Shown: positions 48,432 to 58,241 of the stretch, in pieces
How the letters are laid out: each line of letters opens with the position of its first letter
How positions within the stretch are numbered: the stretch's first letter is position 1
NCBI RefSeq assembly: GCF_026343295.1
Contig: NZ_JAPELY010000001.1
Location: forward strand, 1-64,000
Direction: 5' to 3'
Length of the DNA stretch: 64,000 nucleotides
DNA from: Streptomyces sp. NBC_00083
Lineage (GTDB): Bacteria; Actinomycetota; Actinomycetes; Streptomycetales; Streptomycetaceae
Made by a program: the position numbers and the translations under genes
Notes under the pieces: generated by a model
Seen by the model: the letters and a program-made list of their open reading frames with translations, nothing else
What the model was told of the DNA's origin: nothing
The model's database searches: none

Positions 48432-49442
48432 ATGACAGCGATCGAAGTACGGGACCTGCGCCGCACCTACACCTCGCGCAGCGGCTGGCTGCGGCCTCGG
48501 CGGGTGACGACCGAGGCGGTGCGCGGCGTCACCTTCGACGTCGGGCGGGGCGAGCTCTTCGGGCTGCTCGGGCCCAACGGCGCGGGCAAGACCACCACCA
48601 TCAAAATGCTCAACACCCTGCTCCTGCCGACCTCCGGCACGGCCCGCGTGCTCGGTCACGACGTGGCACGCGATCCGGTCCGCGTACGCCGCAGCATCGG
48701 GTACGTCTTCGGTGGCGACCGGGGCCTGTACGAGCGGCTCTCCGCGCTCGACAACCTGCGCTACTTCGCCGAGCTGTACGGGGTCGAGCCCCGCGAGCAG
48801 AAGGCGCGGATCGCCGAACTCCTCGACCTGGTCGGGCTGCGCGGACGCGAGCGGGAACGCGTCGAGGGGTACTCCCGCGGCATGCGGCAGCGGCTGCACA
48901 TCGCGCGCGGGCTGCTGCACCGGCCCGACGTCCTCTTCCTCGACGAGCCCTCCATCGGCGTCGACCCGGTCGCCGCGCGGGACCTGCGGCGGACCGTCGC
49001 CGACCTGCGGGCCGGCGGCACCACCGTGCTCCTGACCACCCACTACATGGCCGAGGCCGACGAGCTGTGCGACCGCATCGCGGTCATCGCGGGCGGCACG
49101 ATCCGGGCGCTCGGCACCCCCGGCGAACTCAAGGCCCGCGTCCAGGAACGCGACGTCCTCGAAATAGAGGCGTTCGGGGCCGACGAGACCGCCCTCGAAC
49201 GGCTGCGCGGCCTGCCCGGGGTGCGCGGGGTCGCCGCCGAGGAGCGCGGCGCCGCGCAGAGCGTCACCGTGCAGACCGATCGCGGCGCCGACCTGCACGG
49301 ACAGGTACTCGCGGCGCTGGACGGCATCCGCGTCGGACGCGTCGGCACCCGCGAACCGACCCTGGAGGACGCCTATATCGCGATCGTGGAGGGCGCCGCC
49401 GCCACCTCCCCCGCGCCGGCCGCGGCCGGGGTGACCGCGTGA
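48432..49442 (+). CDS. ABC-2 exporter ATP-binding protein (DrrA-like)
   Basis: ATPase of 336 residues. Walker A GPNGAGKTTT, a divergent signature S-R-G-M-R-Q-R, Walker B DVLFLDEPSIGVDP and H-loop TTHYM are all present, so it is catalytically competent. The C-terminal extension (from about 225) carries the domain typical of daunorubicin-type exporters. GTG/ATG choice: ATG 48432. Its stop overlaps the first permease start (GTGA). Substrate unknown, perhaps a hydrophobic compound. Confidence 0.92.
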   Translation: MTAIEVRDLRRTYTSRSGWLRPRRVTTEAVRGVTFDVGRGELFGLLGPNGAGKTTTIKMLNTLLLPTSGTARVLGHDVARDPVRVRRSIGYVFGGDRGLYERLSALDNLRYFAELYGVEPREQKARIAELLDLVGLRGRERERVEGYSRGMRQRLHIARGLLHRPDVLFLDEPSIGVDPVAARDLRRTVADLRAGGTTVLLTTHYMAEADELCDRIAVIAGGTIRALGTPGELKARVQERDVLEIEAFGADETALERLRGLPGVRGVAAEERGAAQSVTVQTDRGADLHGQVLAALDGIRVGRVGTREPTLEDAYIAIVEGAAATSPAPAAAGVTA

Positions 49443-50212
49443 GGCGCGCACTGCGGCTGATCCGGGTCGGCGTGCGCACCCACGTCACGTACATGTCCCG
49501 TTCGCCCCTCGAAATCACCTTCGCGGTGCTGGTCCCGCTCGTCTACGCCACGCTCGCCGTCTACCTCTTCCGGGCGGCGGGCGACCCCGACCGGCTGCTC
49601 ACCGCGTCCGTCGGCGCCGGCCTCATGGGCATCTGGTCGTCGGTCCTGTTCGGCTCGGGCGGCGCGGTGCAGAACCAGCGCTGGCTCGGCACCCTGGAGA
49701 TGCTGGTCGTCTCCCCCACCCGGCTGCCCCTCGTCCTGCTGCCGATCACCCTGGCCACCGCCGTCGTCGGCACCTATTCGATGGTGGCGACCGTGCTGTG
49801 GGGCCGGCTCCTGTTCGGGGTGCCGCTGAGCTTCGCGCACCCGGTGCTCTTCCTGGTCGCGGTGCCGGTCTGTGTGCTGGCGCTCGGCATGATGGGGCTG
49901 CTCCTCGCGGCCACCTTCGTACTGCTGCGCAACGCCAACGCCCTCGCCAACCCGCTGGACGCGCCGGTCTGGCTGCTCTCCGGAATGCTCCTGCCGATCA
50001 CCGTCCTGCCGGCGTGGACCCGGCCCATCTCCTGGGCCCTGCCCACCACTTGGGGCTCCCGGGCGGTGCACGCCGCCACCTCCGGCGGAGACGTGGTGAC
50101 CCCGATGGGCGTCGCGCTCGCCCTCGGCGTGCTCTACGCGCTGCTCGCGGTCGCCGTCCTCGGCCGGGTCGAACACCGCGCCCGCGCCGCCGCCTCGCTC
50201 GCCCTCGCCTAG
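49439..50212 (+). CDS. ABC-2 type permease, first subunit
   Basis: Integral membrane protein of 257 residues with six hydrophobic segments (about 24-44, 55-75, 105-130, 140-165, 170-195, 225-245), the ABC-2 arrangement. The start GTG 49439 overlaps the ATPase gene. It presumably pairs with the following permease as a heterodimer. Confidence 0.88.
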   Translation: MRRALRLIRVGVRTHVTYMSRSPLEITFAVLVPLVYATLAVYLFRAAGDPDRLLTASVGAGLMGIWSSVLFGSGGAVQNQRWLGTLEMLVVSPTRLPLVLLPITLATAVVGTYSMVATVLWGRLLFGVPLSFAHPVLFLVAVPVCVLALGMMGLLLAATFVLLRNANALANPLDAPVWLLSGMLLPITVLPAWTRPISWALPTTWGSRAVHAATSGGDVVTPMGVALALGVLYALLAVAVLGRVEHRARAAASLALA

Positions 50213-50224
50213 GAGACCACCGAC

Positions 50225-51016
50225 ATGCGTCAACTCATCCGTACCGGGCGGCTGGTCGTCGTCGGCGGGACGATCTCGTACCGGGCCCTGTTCAACTGGA
50301 CCACGCCGCCCATGTTCATCGGGACCCTGCTGGTGGGGCCGGTCCTGCAACTCCTCTTCTTCGTCTTCCTCGGACGGGAACTCGGCGTCGCCGACGACCG
50401 TTTCTATCTTGTGGGAAACGCCGTCCTCGCATCCTCCACCGCATGCGTGTACGGCGGCACGATGGCCGTCGCGAACGAACGGCGGTACGGCACTCTGGGG
50501 GCCGTGCTGCTCTCGCCGCGGCGCCGCGCGCCCCTCTGGTTCGGCCGCGCCCTGCCGTATGTGGTGAACGGCCTGGTCGTCAGCGCCGTCACGCTCGCCG
50601 CCGCGTGCCTGGTGCTCGGTCTGAGCCTGCCCGCCACCGCCCTGCCGGGGCTCGCCCTGGTGCTGGTCGCGGCCGCCGTCGCCTGCTCGGCGTTCGGTCT
50701 CGCGCTCGGCGCCCTCGGCCTGCGCTTCAGGGACGTGTTCCTCGTGTCCAACGTGGCCAGTTCCGCCCTGCTGCTGCTCACCGGGGCCAACGTGCCCCGC
50801 TCGTCCCTGCCCGGATGGATGCGTACGGCAGGCGACGTACTGCCGCTGACCCACGCGGCGGACGCGGCCCGGCTGCTCGCGGGCGGCGGGGGGATCGCCT
50901 GGGGCACGGTCGGCGCGGAGTGCGCGGTCGGCGCGGGCTACGCGCTGCTCGCGGTGGGGCTGCTCGCGCTGTTCGAGCGGGGCAGCAGACGGCGGGCGAC
51001 GCTCGACGTGATGTGA
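50225..51016 (+). CDS. ABC-2 type permease, second subunit
   Basis: Integral membrane protein of 263 residues with six hydrophobic segments in the same order as its neighbour, including the LGALGLRFRDVFLVSN turn. It starts 12 bases after the first permease stop, with AGGAGA upstream. The asymmetry of the two permeases suggests a heterodimeric channel with the single ATPase. Confidence 0.88.
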   Translation: MRQLIRTGRLVVVGGTISYRALFNWTTPPMFIGTLLVGPVLQLLFFVFLGRELGVADDRFYLVGNAVLASSTACVYGGTMAVANERRYGTLGAVLLSPRRRAPLWFGRALPYVVNGLVVSAVTLAAACLVLGLSLPATALPGLALVLVAAAVACSAFGLALGALGLRFRDVFLVSNVASSALLLLTGANVPRSSLPGWMRTAGDVLPLTHAADAARLLAGGGGIAWGTVGAECAVGAGYALLAVGLLALFERGSRRRATLDVM

Positions 51017-51240
51017 GGCCGGTGCGAGGCGACGCCGGTGCCGGGTGACGCTCAGTGCCGGTGTGACGCTCGACGCCTTTTGCCGGTGCCGCCCGACGCC
51101 CTGCCGGGGAGGCGCGACCCGGCTGTCGGGGCCCGGATCTGGCTGGAATGCGCATGATCGGGTGACCGTTCACCCGGTGTTCGCCCCGATGCGGCCCCCG
51201 CTCTGCCCGGGGGCGTCGCACCGTGACGAGGATCGCGCCC

Positions 51241-51468
51241 ATGAACGCACTGGAAGGGACCGAGGCGGGGCCGGCCGTCTTCGCGGGGACGGTGTTCGTG
51301 CTGTTCGGGGGCGCCCTGCTGCTGTGGACCGCGTCCTGTGCGCGCCGCCGCACGCCGGTCGCGCACGGGGCGTCGCCGGTCGCCTCCGCCATGGTCGCGG
51401 CCGCCTTCGGTGTCGGATTCCTCCTGCTTGGCGTCTGGTGCTTCACCCGCATCGGGGGAACGTTCTAG
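51241..51468 (+). CDS. small two-helix membrane protein
   Basis: Protein of 75 residues from ATG 51241 (M-N-A-L-E-G-T), with ACGAGGA about ten bases upstream; GTG 51223 would add six residues. Two hydrophobic segments (about 10-30 and 50-68) flank a short basic loop with A-R-R-R-T-P. No family is recognised. It lies just upstream of topA on the same strand, a position often held by a small membrane gene in Streptomyces. Confidence 0.65.
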   Translation: MNALEGTEAGPAVFAGTVFVLFGGALLLWTASCARRRTPVAHGASPVASAMVAAAFGVGFLLLGVWCFTRIGGTF

Positions 51469-51657
51469 ACCGAAAGGGGATGAAACGCTTTTCAGAAGGC
51501 TTCGGGACGGTCCGGGCGGCAGGATCTCGGTAAGTCGGGTTACCGTTCGAGTGGCCGCTGCGGGCTTTTGCTGTTTGACACGGGGGCGGGTTGTACCGTC
51601 ACACTCCGCAGCGTCACGTACCGACAACCCGAGTGCCGACCGGAGAGAAGAGCGAAG

Positions 51658-54498
51658 TTGTCCCCGACCAGCGAGACCGCAAAGGGCGGCCGCCGACTCG
51701 TCATCGTCGAGTCTCCTGCCAAGGCGAAGACGATCAAGGGCTACCTCGGCCCCGGTTATGTCGTCGAGGCGAGCGTCGGGCACATCCGCGACCTGCCGAA
51801 CGGCGCCGCCGAGGTGCCCGAGAAGTACACCGGCGAGGTGCGCCGGCTCGGCGTGGACGTCGAACACGACTTCCAGCCGATCTACGTCGTCAACGCCGAC
51901 AAGAAGGCCCAGGTCAGGAAGCTCAAGGAGCTCCTCGCCGAGTCCGACGAACTGTTCCTCGCCACCGATGAGGACCGCGAGGGCGAAGCCATCGCGTGGC
52001 ACCTCCAGGAAGTCCTGAAGCCCAAGGTCCCGGTCCACCGGATGGTCTTCCACGAGATCACCAAGGACGCCATCAGGGACGCCGTCGCCAACCCGCGCGA
52101 GCTCAACCAGCGCATGGTCGACGCCCAGGAGACCCGCCGCATCCTCGACCGTCTCTACGGCTACGAGGTCTCGCCGGTCCTGTGGAAGAAGGTCATGCCG
52201 CGGCTGTCCGCCGGGCGCGTCCAGTCGGTGGCCACCCGGCTCGTGGTGGAGCGGGAACGCGAGCGCATCGCGTTTCGTTCAGCCGAGTACTGGGACCTGA
52301 CCGGCACGTTCTCCACCGGACGCACGGGCGACGCCTCCGACCCGTCCACGCTGGTGGCACGGCTCAACGCGGTCGACGGCCGGCGCATCGCGCAGGGCCG
52401 CGACTTCGGCCCCGACGGACAGCTCAAGAGCGACGTCCTGCACCTGGACGAGGCCGGCGCGCGGACCCTGGCCGCGGCGCTCGCCGACTCCTCCTTCGCC
52501 GTGCGCTCGGTGGAGTCCAAGCCCTACCGCCGCTCGCCGTACGCCCCGTTCCGCACGACCACGCTCCAGCAGGAGGCCTCGCGCAAGCTGGGCTTCGGCG
52601 CGAAGGCGACCATGCAGGTCGCCCAGAAGCTGTACGAGAACGGCTTCATCACCTATATGCGTACGGACTCCACGACGCTGTCCGACACGGCGATCAACGC
52701 CGCTCGGGCCCAGGTGACGCAGCTCTACGGCGCCGACTACCTGCCGGACAAGCCGCGCACGTACGCCGGGAAGGTCAAGAACGCGCAGGAGGCGCACGAG
52801 GCGATCCGCCCTTCGGGTGATCGTTTCCGCACCCCGGCCGAGACCGGCCTGACCGGCGACCAGTTCCGGCTCTACGAGCTGATCTGGAAGCGCACCGTCG
52901 CCTCCCAGATGAAGGACGCGGTCGGCAACTCGGTGACCGTGAAGATCGCCGGACGGGCGAGCGACGGCCGGCAGGCCGAGTTCTCCGCCTCCGGCAAGAC
53001 GATCACCTTCCACGGCTTCATGAAGGCGTACGTCGAAGGCGCCGACGACCCCAACGCCGAGCTCGACGACCGTGAGCGCCGGCTGCCGCAGGTGGCCGAG
53101 GGCGACGCCCTGTCGTCCGAGGAGATCTCGGTCGACGGCCACGCCACCAAGCCGCCGGCCCGCTACACCGAGGCCTCGCTGGTCAAGGAGCTGGAAGAGC
53201 GCGAGATCGGGCGCCCGTCCACGTACGCCTCGATCATCGGCACGATCCTGGACCGCGGCTACGTCTTCAAGAAGGGCACGGCGCTCGTGCCGTCCTTCCT
53301 GAGCTTCGCCGTCGTCAACCTCCTGGAGAAGCACTTCGGGCGGCTCGTCGACTACGACTTCACCGCCAAGATGGAGGACGACCTCGACCGCATCGCGCGG
53401 GGCGAGGCCCAGGCGGTGCCGTGGCTGAGGCGGTTCTACTTCGGTGAGGGCGACGCGGCGACGGCCGGCGCGGCCTCCTCCGCCGGCAACGGCGACGGCG
53501 ACCACCTCGGCGGGCTCAAGGAGCTCGTCACCGACCTCGGTGCCATCGACGCCCGCGAGATCTCCTCGTTCCCCGTCGGCGAGGGCATCGTGCTCCGCGT
53601 CGGGCGCTACGGCCCCTACGTCGAGCGCGGCGAGAAGGACTCCGAGGGCCACCAGCGCGCCGACGTTCCCGAGGACCTCGCGCCCGACGAGCTGACCGTC
53701 GAGTACGCGGAGGAACTGCTCGCCAAGCCGAGCGGCGACTTCGAGCTGGGCACGGACCCCGTGAGCGGCAACCAGATCGTCGCCAAGGACGGCCGCTACG
53801 GCCCGTACGTCACCGAGATCCTGCCCGAGGGCACCCCGAAGACCGGCAAGAACGCGGTCAAGCCGCGCACCGCCTCGCTCTTCAAGTCGATGACCCTCGA
53901 CACGGTCACCCTCGACGACGCCCTCAAGCTGATGTCGCTGCCCCGCGTCGTCGGCAACGACGCGGAAGGCGTCGAGATCACCGCGCAGAACGGGCGCTAC
54001 GGCCCGTACCTGAAGAAGGGCACCGACTCGCGCTCCCTGGAGACCGAGGACCAGCTCTTCTCCATCACGCTCGAAGAGTCCCTCGCGATCTACGCCCAGC
54101 CCAAGCAGCGTGGCCGCGCCGCCGCCAAGCCCCCGCTCAAGGAGCTCGGCGTCGACCCGGTCAGCGAGAAGCCGGTCGTGGTGAAGGACGGCCGCTTCGG
54201 ACCGTACGTCACCGACGGCGAGACCAACGCGACGCTGCGGACCGCCGACAGCGTCGAGGAGATCACGCCCGAGCGCGGCTTCGAGCTGCTCGCCGAGAAG
54301 CGGGCCAAGGGCCCCGCCAAGAAGACGGCGAAGAAGGCCCCCGCCAAGAAGGCCGCCACCGCCAAGAAGGCGCCCGCCAAGAAGACGGCGGCCGCGAAGA
54401 AGACGACCGCGTCCAAGACGACCGCGGCGAAGAAGGCCCCCGCCAAGAAGGCCCCCGCCAAGAAGGCCGCCGCCAAGAAGGCCGCGACTTCCGAGTAG
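51658..54498 (+). CDS. topA: DNA topoisomerase I
   Basis: Type IA topoisomerase of 946 residues that relaxes negative supercoils. TOPRIM domain at the start (LVIVESPAKAKTIKGYL, then ATDEDREGEAIAWH with the D-x-D-x-E metal site). Catalytic Tyr 333 in FITYMRTDST. C-terminal repeated DNA-binding modules (GRYGPYV three times) replace the zinc fingers of other bacteria, and the last ~65 residues are an Ala/Lys tail (AKKAPAKK units), as in other actinobacteria where it gives processivity. TTG 51658 (L-S-P-T-S-E-T) was chosen because it has GGAGAGAAGAG upstream and matches the known N-terminus; the frame is open further back. Confidence 0.96.
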   Translation: MSPTSETAKGGRRLVIVESPAKAKTIKGYLGPGYVVEASVGHIRDLPNGAAEVPEKYTGEVRRLGVDVEHDFQPIYVVNADKKAQVRKLKELLAESDELFLATDEDREGEAIAWHLQEVLKPKVPVHRMVFHEITKDAIRDAVANPRELNQRMVDAQETRRILDRLYGYEVSPVLWKKVMPRLSAGRVQSVATRLVVERERERIAFRSAEYWDLTGTFSTGRTGDASDPSTLVARLNAVDGRRIAQGRDFGPDGQLKSDVLHLDEAGARTLAAALADSSFAVRSVESKPYRRSPYAPFRTTTLQQEASRKLGFGAKATMQVAQKLYENGFITYMRTDSTTLSDTAINAARAQVTQLYGADYLPDKPRTYAGKVKNAQEAHEAIRPSGDRFRTPAETGLTGDQFRLYELIWKRTVASQMKDAVGNSVTVKIAGRASDGRQAEFSASGKTITFHGFMKAYVEGADDPNAELDDRERRLPQVAEGDALSSEEISVDGHATKPPARYTEASLVKELEEREIGRPSTYASIIGTILDRGYVFKKGTALVPSFLSFAVVNLLEKHFGRLVDYDFTAKMEDDLDRIARGEAQAVPWLRRFYFGEGDAATAGAASSAGNGDGDHLGGLKELVTDLGAIDAREISSFPVGEGIVLRVGRYGPYVERGEKDSEGHQRADVPEDLAPDELTVEYAEELLAKPSGDFELGTDPVSGNQIVAKDGRYGPYVTEILPEGTPKTGKNAVKPRTASLFKSMTLDTVTLDDALKLMSLPRVVGNDAEGVEITAQNGRYGPYLKKGTDSRSLETEDQLFSITLEESLAIYAQPKQRGRAAAKPPLKELGVDPVSEKPVVVKDGRFGPYVTDGETNATLRTADSVEEITPERGFELLAEKRAKGPAKKTAKKAPAKKAATAKKAPAKKTAAAKKTTASKTTAAKKAPAKKAPAKKAAAKKAATSE

Positions 54499-54511
54499 GC
54501 CAGGGATGGTG

Positions 54512-54545
54512 ACGGGGGGTCGGGGCACACGCCCCGGCCCCCCGT
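54512..54545 (+). terminator. terminator after topA
   Basis: 15-base arms (54512-54526 and 54531-54545) paired except for one T-G wobble, 4-base loop, 13 bases past the topA stop. Confidence 0.8.
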
Positions 54546-54610
54546 CGTTCGTCCGCCCATATGTTCGGGCACCCCCGCCGGGACGGCGACGCTCCGGATA
54601 GGCTGGGCGG

Positions 54611-57600
54611 ATGACGCGAGGAGCCGAGCATCACCCAAGCTCTGAAGGATCAGGGGGGACCCCCACGGTTGTGAGCCCCATCTCCGAAGCCCTGGCAGCG
54701 GATTCACGCGAACGTGCGGTACGCGCCCTGTTGCGCATCCCCACGTTGCGGCGACTGTGGAGCGCGCAGCTCGTCGGGGGGATCGGCGACGTACTCGCCG
54801 TCCTTGTCACGCTGCTGCTGGCGCTCCAGGCCGCGCTGGCCCAGCAGTCCTTCGGGGGTGGTTACCGGGGGGCGGCGTTCGCCGTCGCTGCCGTGCTCGG
54901 CGCACGGGCGCTCGCGACGGTGCTCTTCGGCGCCGTGCTGCTCGGGCCGGTCTCCGCGCTCACCGCGCCCAGCGGGCCGCTCGACCGGCGCTGGACCATG
55001 GTCGGCGCCGACGGCATCCGGGCCGCGCTTCTGATCGTGGCCCCGCTGTGGATCGACTGGACCCCCTCCCACGCCCTGCTCCTCGTCCTCATCACCGCCT
55101 TCCTCGCAGGCGTCGCCGAACGGTTCTGGACGGTGGCCAAGGAGAGCGCGGCCCCCGCGCTGCTGCCGGCGCCGCCCCTGGAGGGCGCCGCCGTCCGGCC
55201 GCTCCCCGACCACCTGGGCGCCCTGCGCCGCCTGTCGCTGCGTACGACGTTCGTGGCGATCCCCCTCGGCGCCGCCGCCCTGCTCGTCGCGGCCCTCGTC
55301 AGCAATCTGCTCGGCACCGGCATCGACTGGTTCAAGCTGCACCAGGCCGCCCTCGGCTCCTACCTGGCCGCCGGGCTGTTCGCCGCGTCGATCTCCGTGG
55401 TCGCCCTGCTCGAACTCCCGGACACCCAGACACCGCGCGCCCGTTCACCCCTGGAGGGGCTGCGCAGGCCCAGCACCGGCAACGGCCCCGACAAGGGCCG
55501 CACCGGCGCCGTCCCGCTCCTGGTCCTCGCCTGCGCCTCGGTCGCGGGCGCCATCGCCGCCGCCGCGTCCGTCGCCGTGCTGCACGCCGTCGACCTGGGC
55601 GGCGGCCCGGCCGCGTTCGCGCTCCTCGTCCTCGCCCTGACCGGCGGCACGGTGCTCGGCATCCGCGGCGCCGCCAAGATCCTCCCGGTGCTCTCGCGGC
55701 GCCGGCTGCTGTCGTTCGCCATCACTGTCACCGGCGTCGCCCTGCTCGCCATAGGCCTCGTGCCCGACCTCGCGACGGTCCTCTTCATCGCGCTGGTCGC
55801 GGGCGTCGCCGCCGGCGTCGCGGCCAACACCGGCCACGTGCTGATCGACCAGGAGACCGAGGAGTACCGCAGGACCCGCACCGGCGAACACCTCCAGGCG
55901 GTCGTACGGGTCGCCATCGGGCTCGGCGCCATCGTCGCGCCGCTGCTCGCCGCGGCCATCGGCAGCCACCGCGTCGAGTCGGGCTCGTTCGTCTTCGCGC
56001 ACGGCGGCGCCGGCTTCACGCTGATGCTCGTCGGCGCCCTCCTGCTGCCGCTCGCCGCGGTGGTCCTCGCCAAGGCCGACGACCGCCAGGGCGTCCCGCT
56101 CCGGCGCGACCTGGCCGACGCGGTACGCGGCGCGGACCCCGCGCAACTGCCGGCCACGTCCGGATTCTTCATCGCCCTCGAAGGCGGCGACGGCGCCGGC
56201 AAGTCCACCCAGGCCGAGGCGCTCGCCGAGTGGATCCGCGCCAAGGGCCACGAGGTCGTCGTCACCCGCGAGCCCGGCGCGACGCCGGTGGGCAAGCGGC
56301 TGCGGTCGATCCTGCTCGACGTGTCGTCGGCCGGCCTCTCCAACCGGGCCGAGGCCCTCCTGTACGCGGCCGACCGCGCGGAGCACGTCGACTCGCTGGT
56401 GCGGCCCGCCCTGGAGCGCGGCGCGATCGTCATCTCGGACCGCTACATCGACTCGTCCGTCGCCTACCAGGGCGCCGGCCGTGATCTGTCTCCGACCGAA
56501 ATCGCCCGGATCAACCGGTGGGCAACTGGCGGACTCGTACCGCATCTGACCGTTCTGCTCGATGTTTCGCCCGAAACGGCCCGTGAGCGCTTCACGGAGG
56601 CGCCCGACCGCCTCGAGTCGGAACCGCCGGAGTTCCACGGCCGGGTCAGGTCCGGCTTCCTCACCCTCGCCGCCGCCGACCCCTCCCGCTACCTGGTGGT
56701 CGACGCGGGTCAGGAGCCCGAGGCCGTCACCACGGTCGTACGCCACCGGCTCGACCAGATGCTGCCGCTCTCCGAGGCCGAGATCAGGGCCCAGGAGGAA
56801 GCACGCAAGAAGGCCGAGGAAGAGGCCCGCAAGCGCGCCGAGGAAGAAGCCGCGCGCAAGGCCGAGGAAGAGCGCCTGGAGCGCGAGCGCCAGGAACAGC
56901 TCGCCAAGCTGCGCGCGGAGGAAGAGGAACGCAAGCGGCGCGAGCTGGAGGAGGCGCGCCGCCGCGAGGAGGAGCGCAGGGCGGAGGAGGCCCGGCAGCG
57001 GGCCGAGGAGGCCAGGCGCCTCGCCGAGGAGGAGCGCGTACGGCGCGAGGCCGAGGAGAAGGCGCGCGCCGTCGAGCAGGAGCGGCTGCGCAAGCAGGCG
57101 GAGGAGGAGGCCCGGCTGCGCGCCGAGGCGGAGGCCCGCCGCCTGGAGAAGCAGCGCAAGGCCGAGGAGGCGCTGCTGCGCGCCGAGGAGGCCCGCCGGC
57201 TCGCGGAGTCGGCGGCGGCAGCCGCCGCGGCGACCGCGGCTTCGGCCGCGCAGAGCGGGACCGGTACGGCTTCGACGCCGCGTCCTTCGGGCGCGTCCGG
57301 CCCGGCCCGTCCGGCGTCGGGCTCCTCGAAGCCGGGCGGTGCCGCCGGCGCGCCGGGTTCTGCCAAGTCGTCCCGCGGCTCGGCCGACGAGTCGGAGTCG
57401 GAGGTCACCGTGACGACCCCGGTCGTCAGCCCCAACGAGGTGACGCAGCCGGTGCCGGTCGCCGAGCCCGACGAAGTCACCCAGAACGTGCCGGTCGCCC
57501 AACCGGAGAAGCGGGACACGAAGGGGACCAGGGGCGCCCAGGGGTCCAAGGACGCCAAGGGCGCCGCGGCCGGTCGGGGCGGCGACGCCGACGAGACGAC

Positions 57601-57961
57601 GGTCCTGCCGGCGGTGTCGGACGCCGAGACGACCGTGCTGCCCGCCGTGTCCGCGGCGTCCGCCGAGGAGACGGCGGTGCTGCCGCCGGTGCGCGGCGCC
57701 GATCCGGCGGACCGGGTGCCGCGCGGCCTCTTCCGCGACGAGCACGACGCGGACCACCGGGGCGCCGGGGGAGACGGCGGCAACGAGCGCACGCGCGAGC
57801 TGCCGCAGATCGACCCGGCGACCGGCCAGGAGCGTCCGCGCCGCCGTTCGGACTGGGCGGAGGAGACCCCGCTCGACGACCTGCCGACCCTCGCGGACGA
57901 ACTGCTCGGCCCGCACGACGGTGACGAGGACGGCGAAGGGCGACGCGGGCGGCGCCGCTGA
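54611..57961 (+). CDS. tmk: MFS-like membrane domain - thymidylate kinase - coiled coil fusion
   Basis: Very long thymidylate kinase of 1116 residues, about five times the usual length. Residues ~35-500 form a 10-12 segment MFS-like membrane domain. The kinase is about 515-715, with P-loop EGGDGAGKSTQ (524-534), DRY motif S-D-R-Y-I-D and the R-x-G region of dTMP kinases. Then come a charged Glu/Arg/Ala coiled coil (about 720-865) and a disordered tail containing three E-T-x-V-L-P-x-V units. The fusion is characteristic of Streptomyces. ATG 54611 has GGGCGG upstream; GTG 54671 is possible. It probably makes dTDP at a membrane-tethered site, but the role of the membrane domain is unknown. Confidence 0.93.
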   Translation: MTRGAEHHPSSEGSGGTPTVVSPISEALAADSRERAVRALLRIPTLRRLWSAQLVGGIGDVLAVLVTLLLALQAALAQQSFGGGYRGAAFAVAAVLGARALATVLFGAVLLGPVSALTAPSGPLDRRWTMVGADGIRAALLIVAPLWIDWTPSHALLLVLITAFLAGVAERFWTVAKESAAPALLPAPPLEGAAVRPLPDHLGALRRLSLRTTFVAIPLGAAALLVAALVSNLLGTGIDWFKLHQAALGSYLAAGLFAASISVVALLELPDTQTPRARSPLEGLRRPSTGNGPDKGRTGAVPLLVLACASVAGAIAAAASVAVLHAVDLGGGPAAFALLVLALTGGTVLGIRGAAKILPVLSRRRLLSFAITVTGVALLAIGLVPDLATVLFIALVAGVAAGVAANTGHVLIDQETEEYRRTRTGEHLQAVVRVAIGLGAIVAPLLAAAIGSHRVESGSFVFAHGGAGFTLMLVGALLLPLAAVVLAKADDRQGVPLRRDLADAVRGADPAQLPATSGFFIALEGGDGAGKSTQAEALAEWIRAKGHEVVVTREPGATPVGKRLRSILLDVSSAGLSNRAEALLYAADRAEHVDSLVRPALERGAIVISDRYIDSSVAYQGAGRDLSPTEIARINRWATGGLVPHLTVLLDVSPETARERFTEAPDRLESEPPEFHGRVRSGFLTLAAADPSRYLVVDAGQEPEAVTTVVRHRLDQMLPLSEAEIRAQEEARKKAEEEARKRAEEEAARKAEEERLERERQEQLAKLRAEEEERKRRELEEARRREEERRAEEARQRAEEARRLAEEERVRREAEEKARAVEQERLRKQAEEEARLRAEAEARRLEKQRKAEEALLRAEEARRLAESAAAAAAATAASAAQSGTGTASTPRPSGASGPARPASGSSKPGGAAGAPGSAKSSRGSADESESEVTVTTPVVSPNEVTQPVPVAEPDEVTQNVPVAQPEKRDTKGTRGAQGSKDAKGAAAGRGGDADETTVLPAVSDAETTVLPAVSAASAEETAVLPPVRGADPADRVPRGLFRDEHDADHRGAGGDGGNERTRELPQIDPATGQERPRRRSDWAEETPLDDLPTLADELLGPHDGDEDGEGRRGRRR

Positions 57962-58241
57962 GGGAGCCCGCTCCCTGGACGGTCGGGTTCCGGTGGGGCA
58001 GGCCACACCCCGAACACTCGTGCCGGTACGCAGAGCGATCTGCGTGCCGGCACGATCGCGTGGGGCGCCGGGATTTTCTACCGTGGTCAGTGCCACGCAG
58101 CGCAGGGCTCCGACCGGCGACCCCCACGGGGCCATGCCGCTTCACCTCCCTGACCTGCGGGGTTGTGCGCTCTGGCGTCCGCTGTCAGTGGGGTGCCGCA
58201 CAATGGGCGCAGCAGCGACCGGAGGTAGGGAGGGGCAGTAG

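Noticed and set aside
47314..51016. Secondary-metabolite gene cluster around the ABC exporter
   Set aside because: Only a regulator and exporter are present; no biosynthetic enzyme is linked, and housekeeping genes flank both sides.
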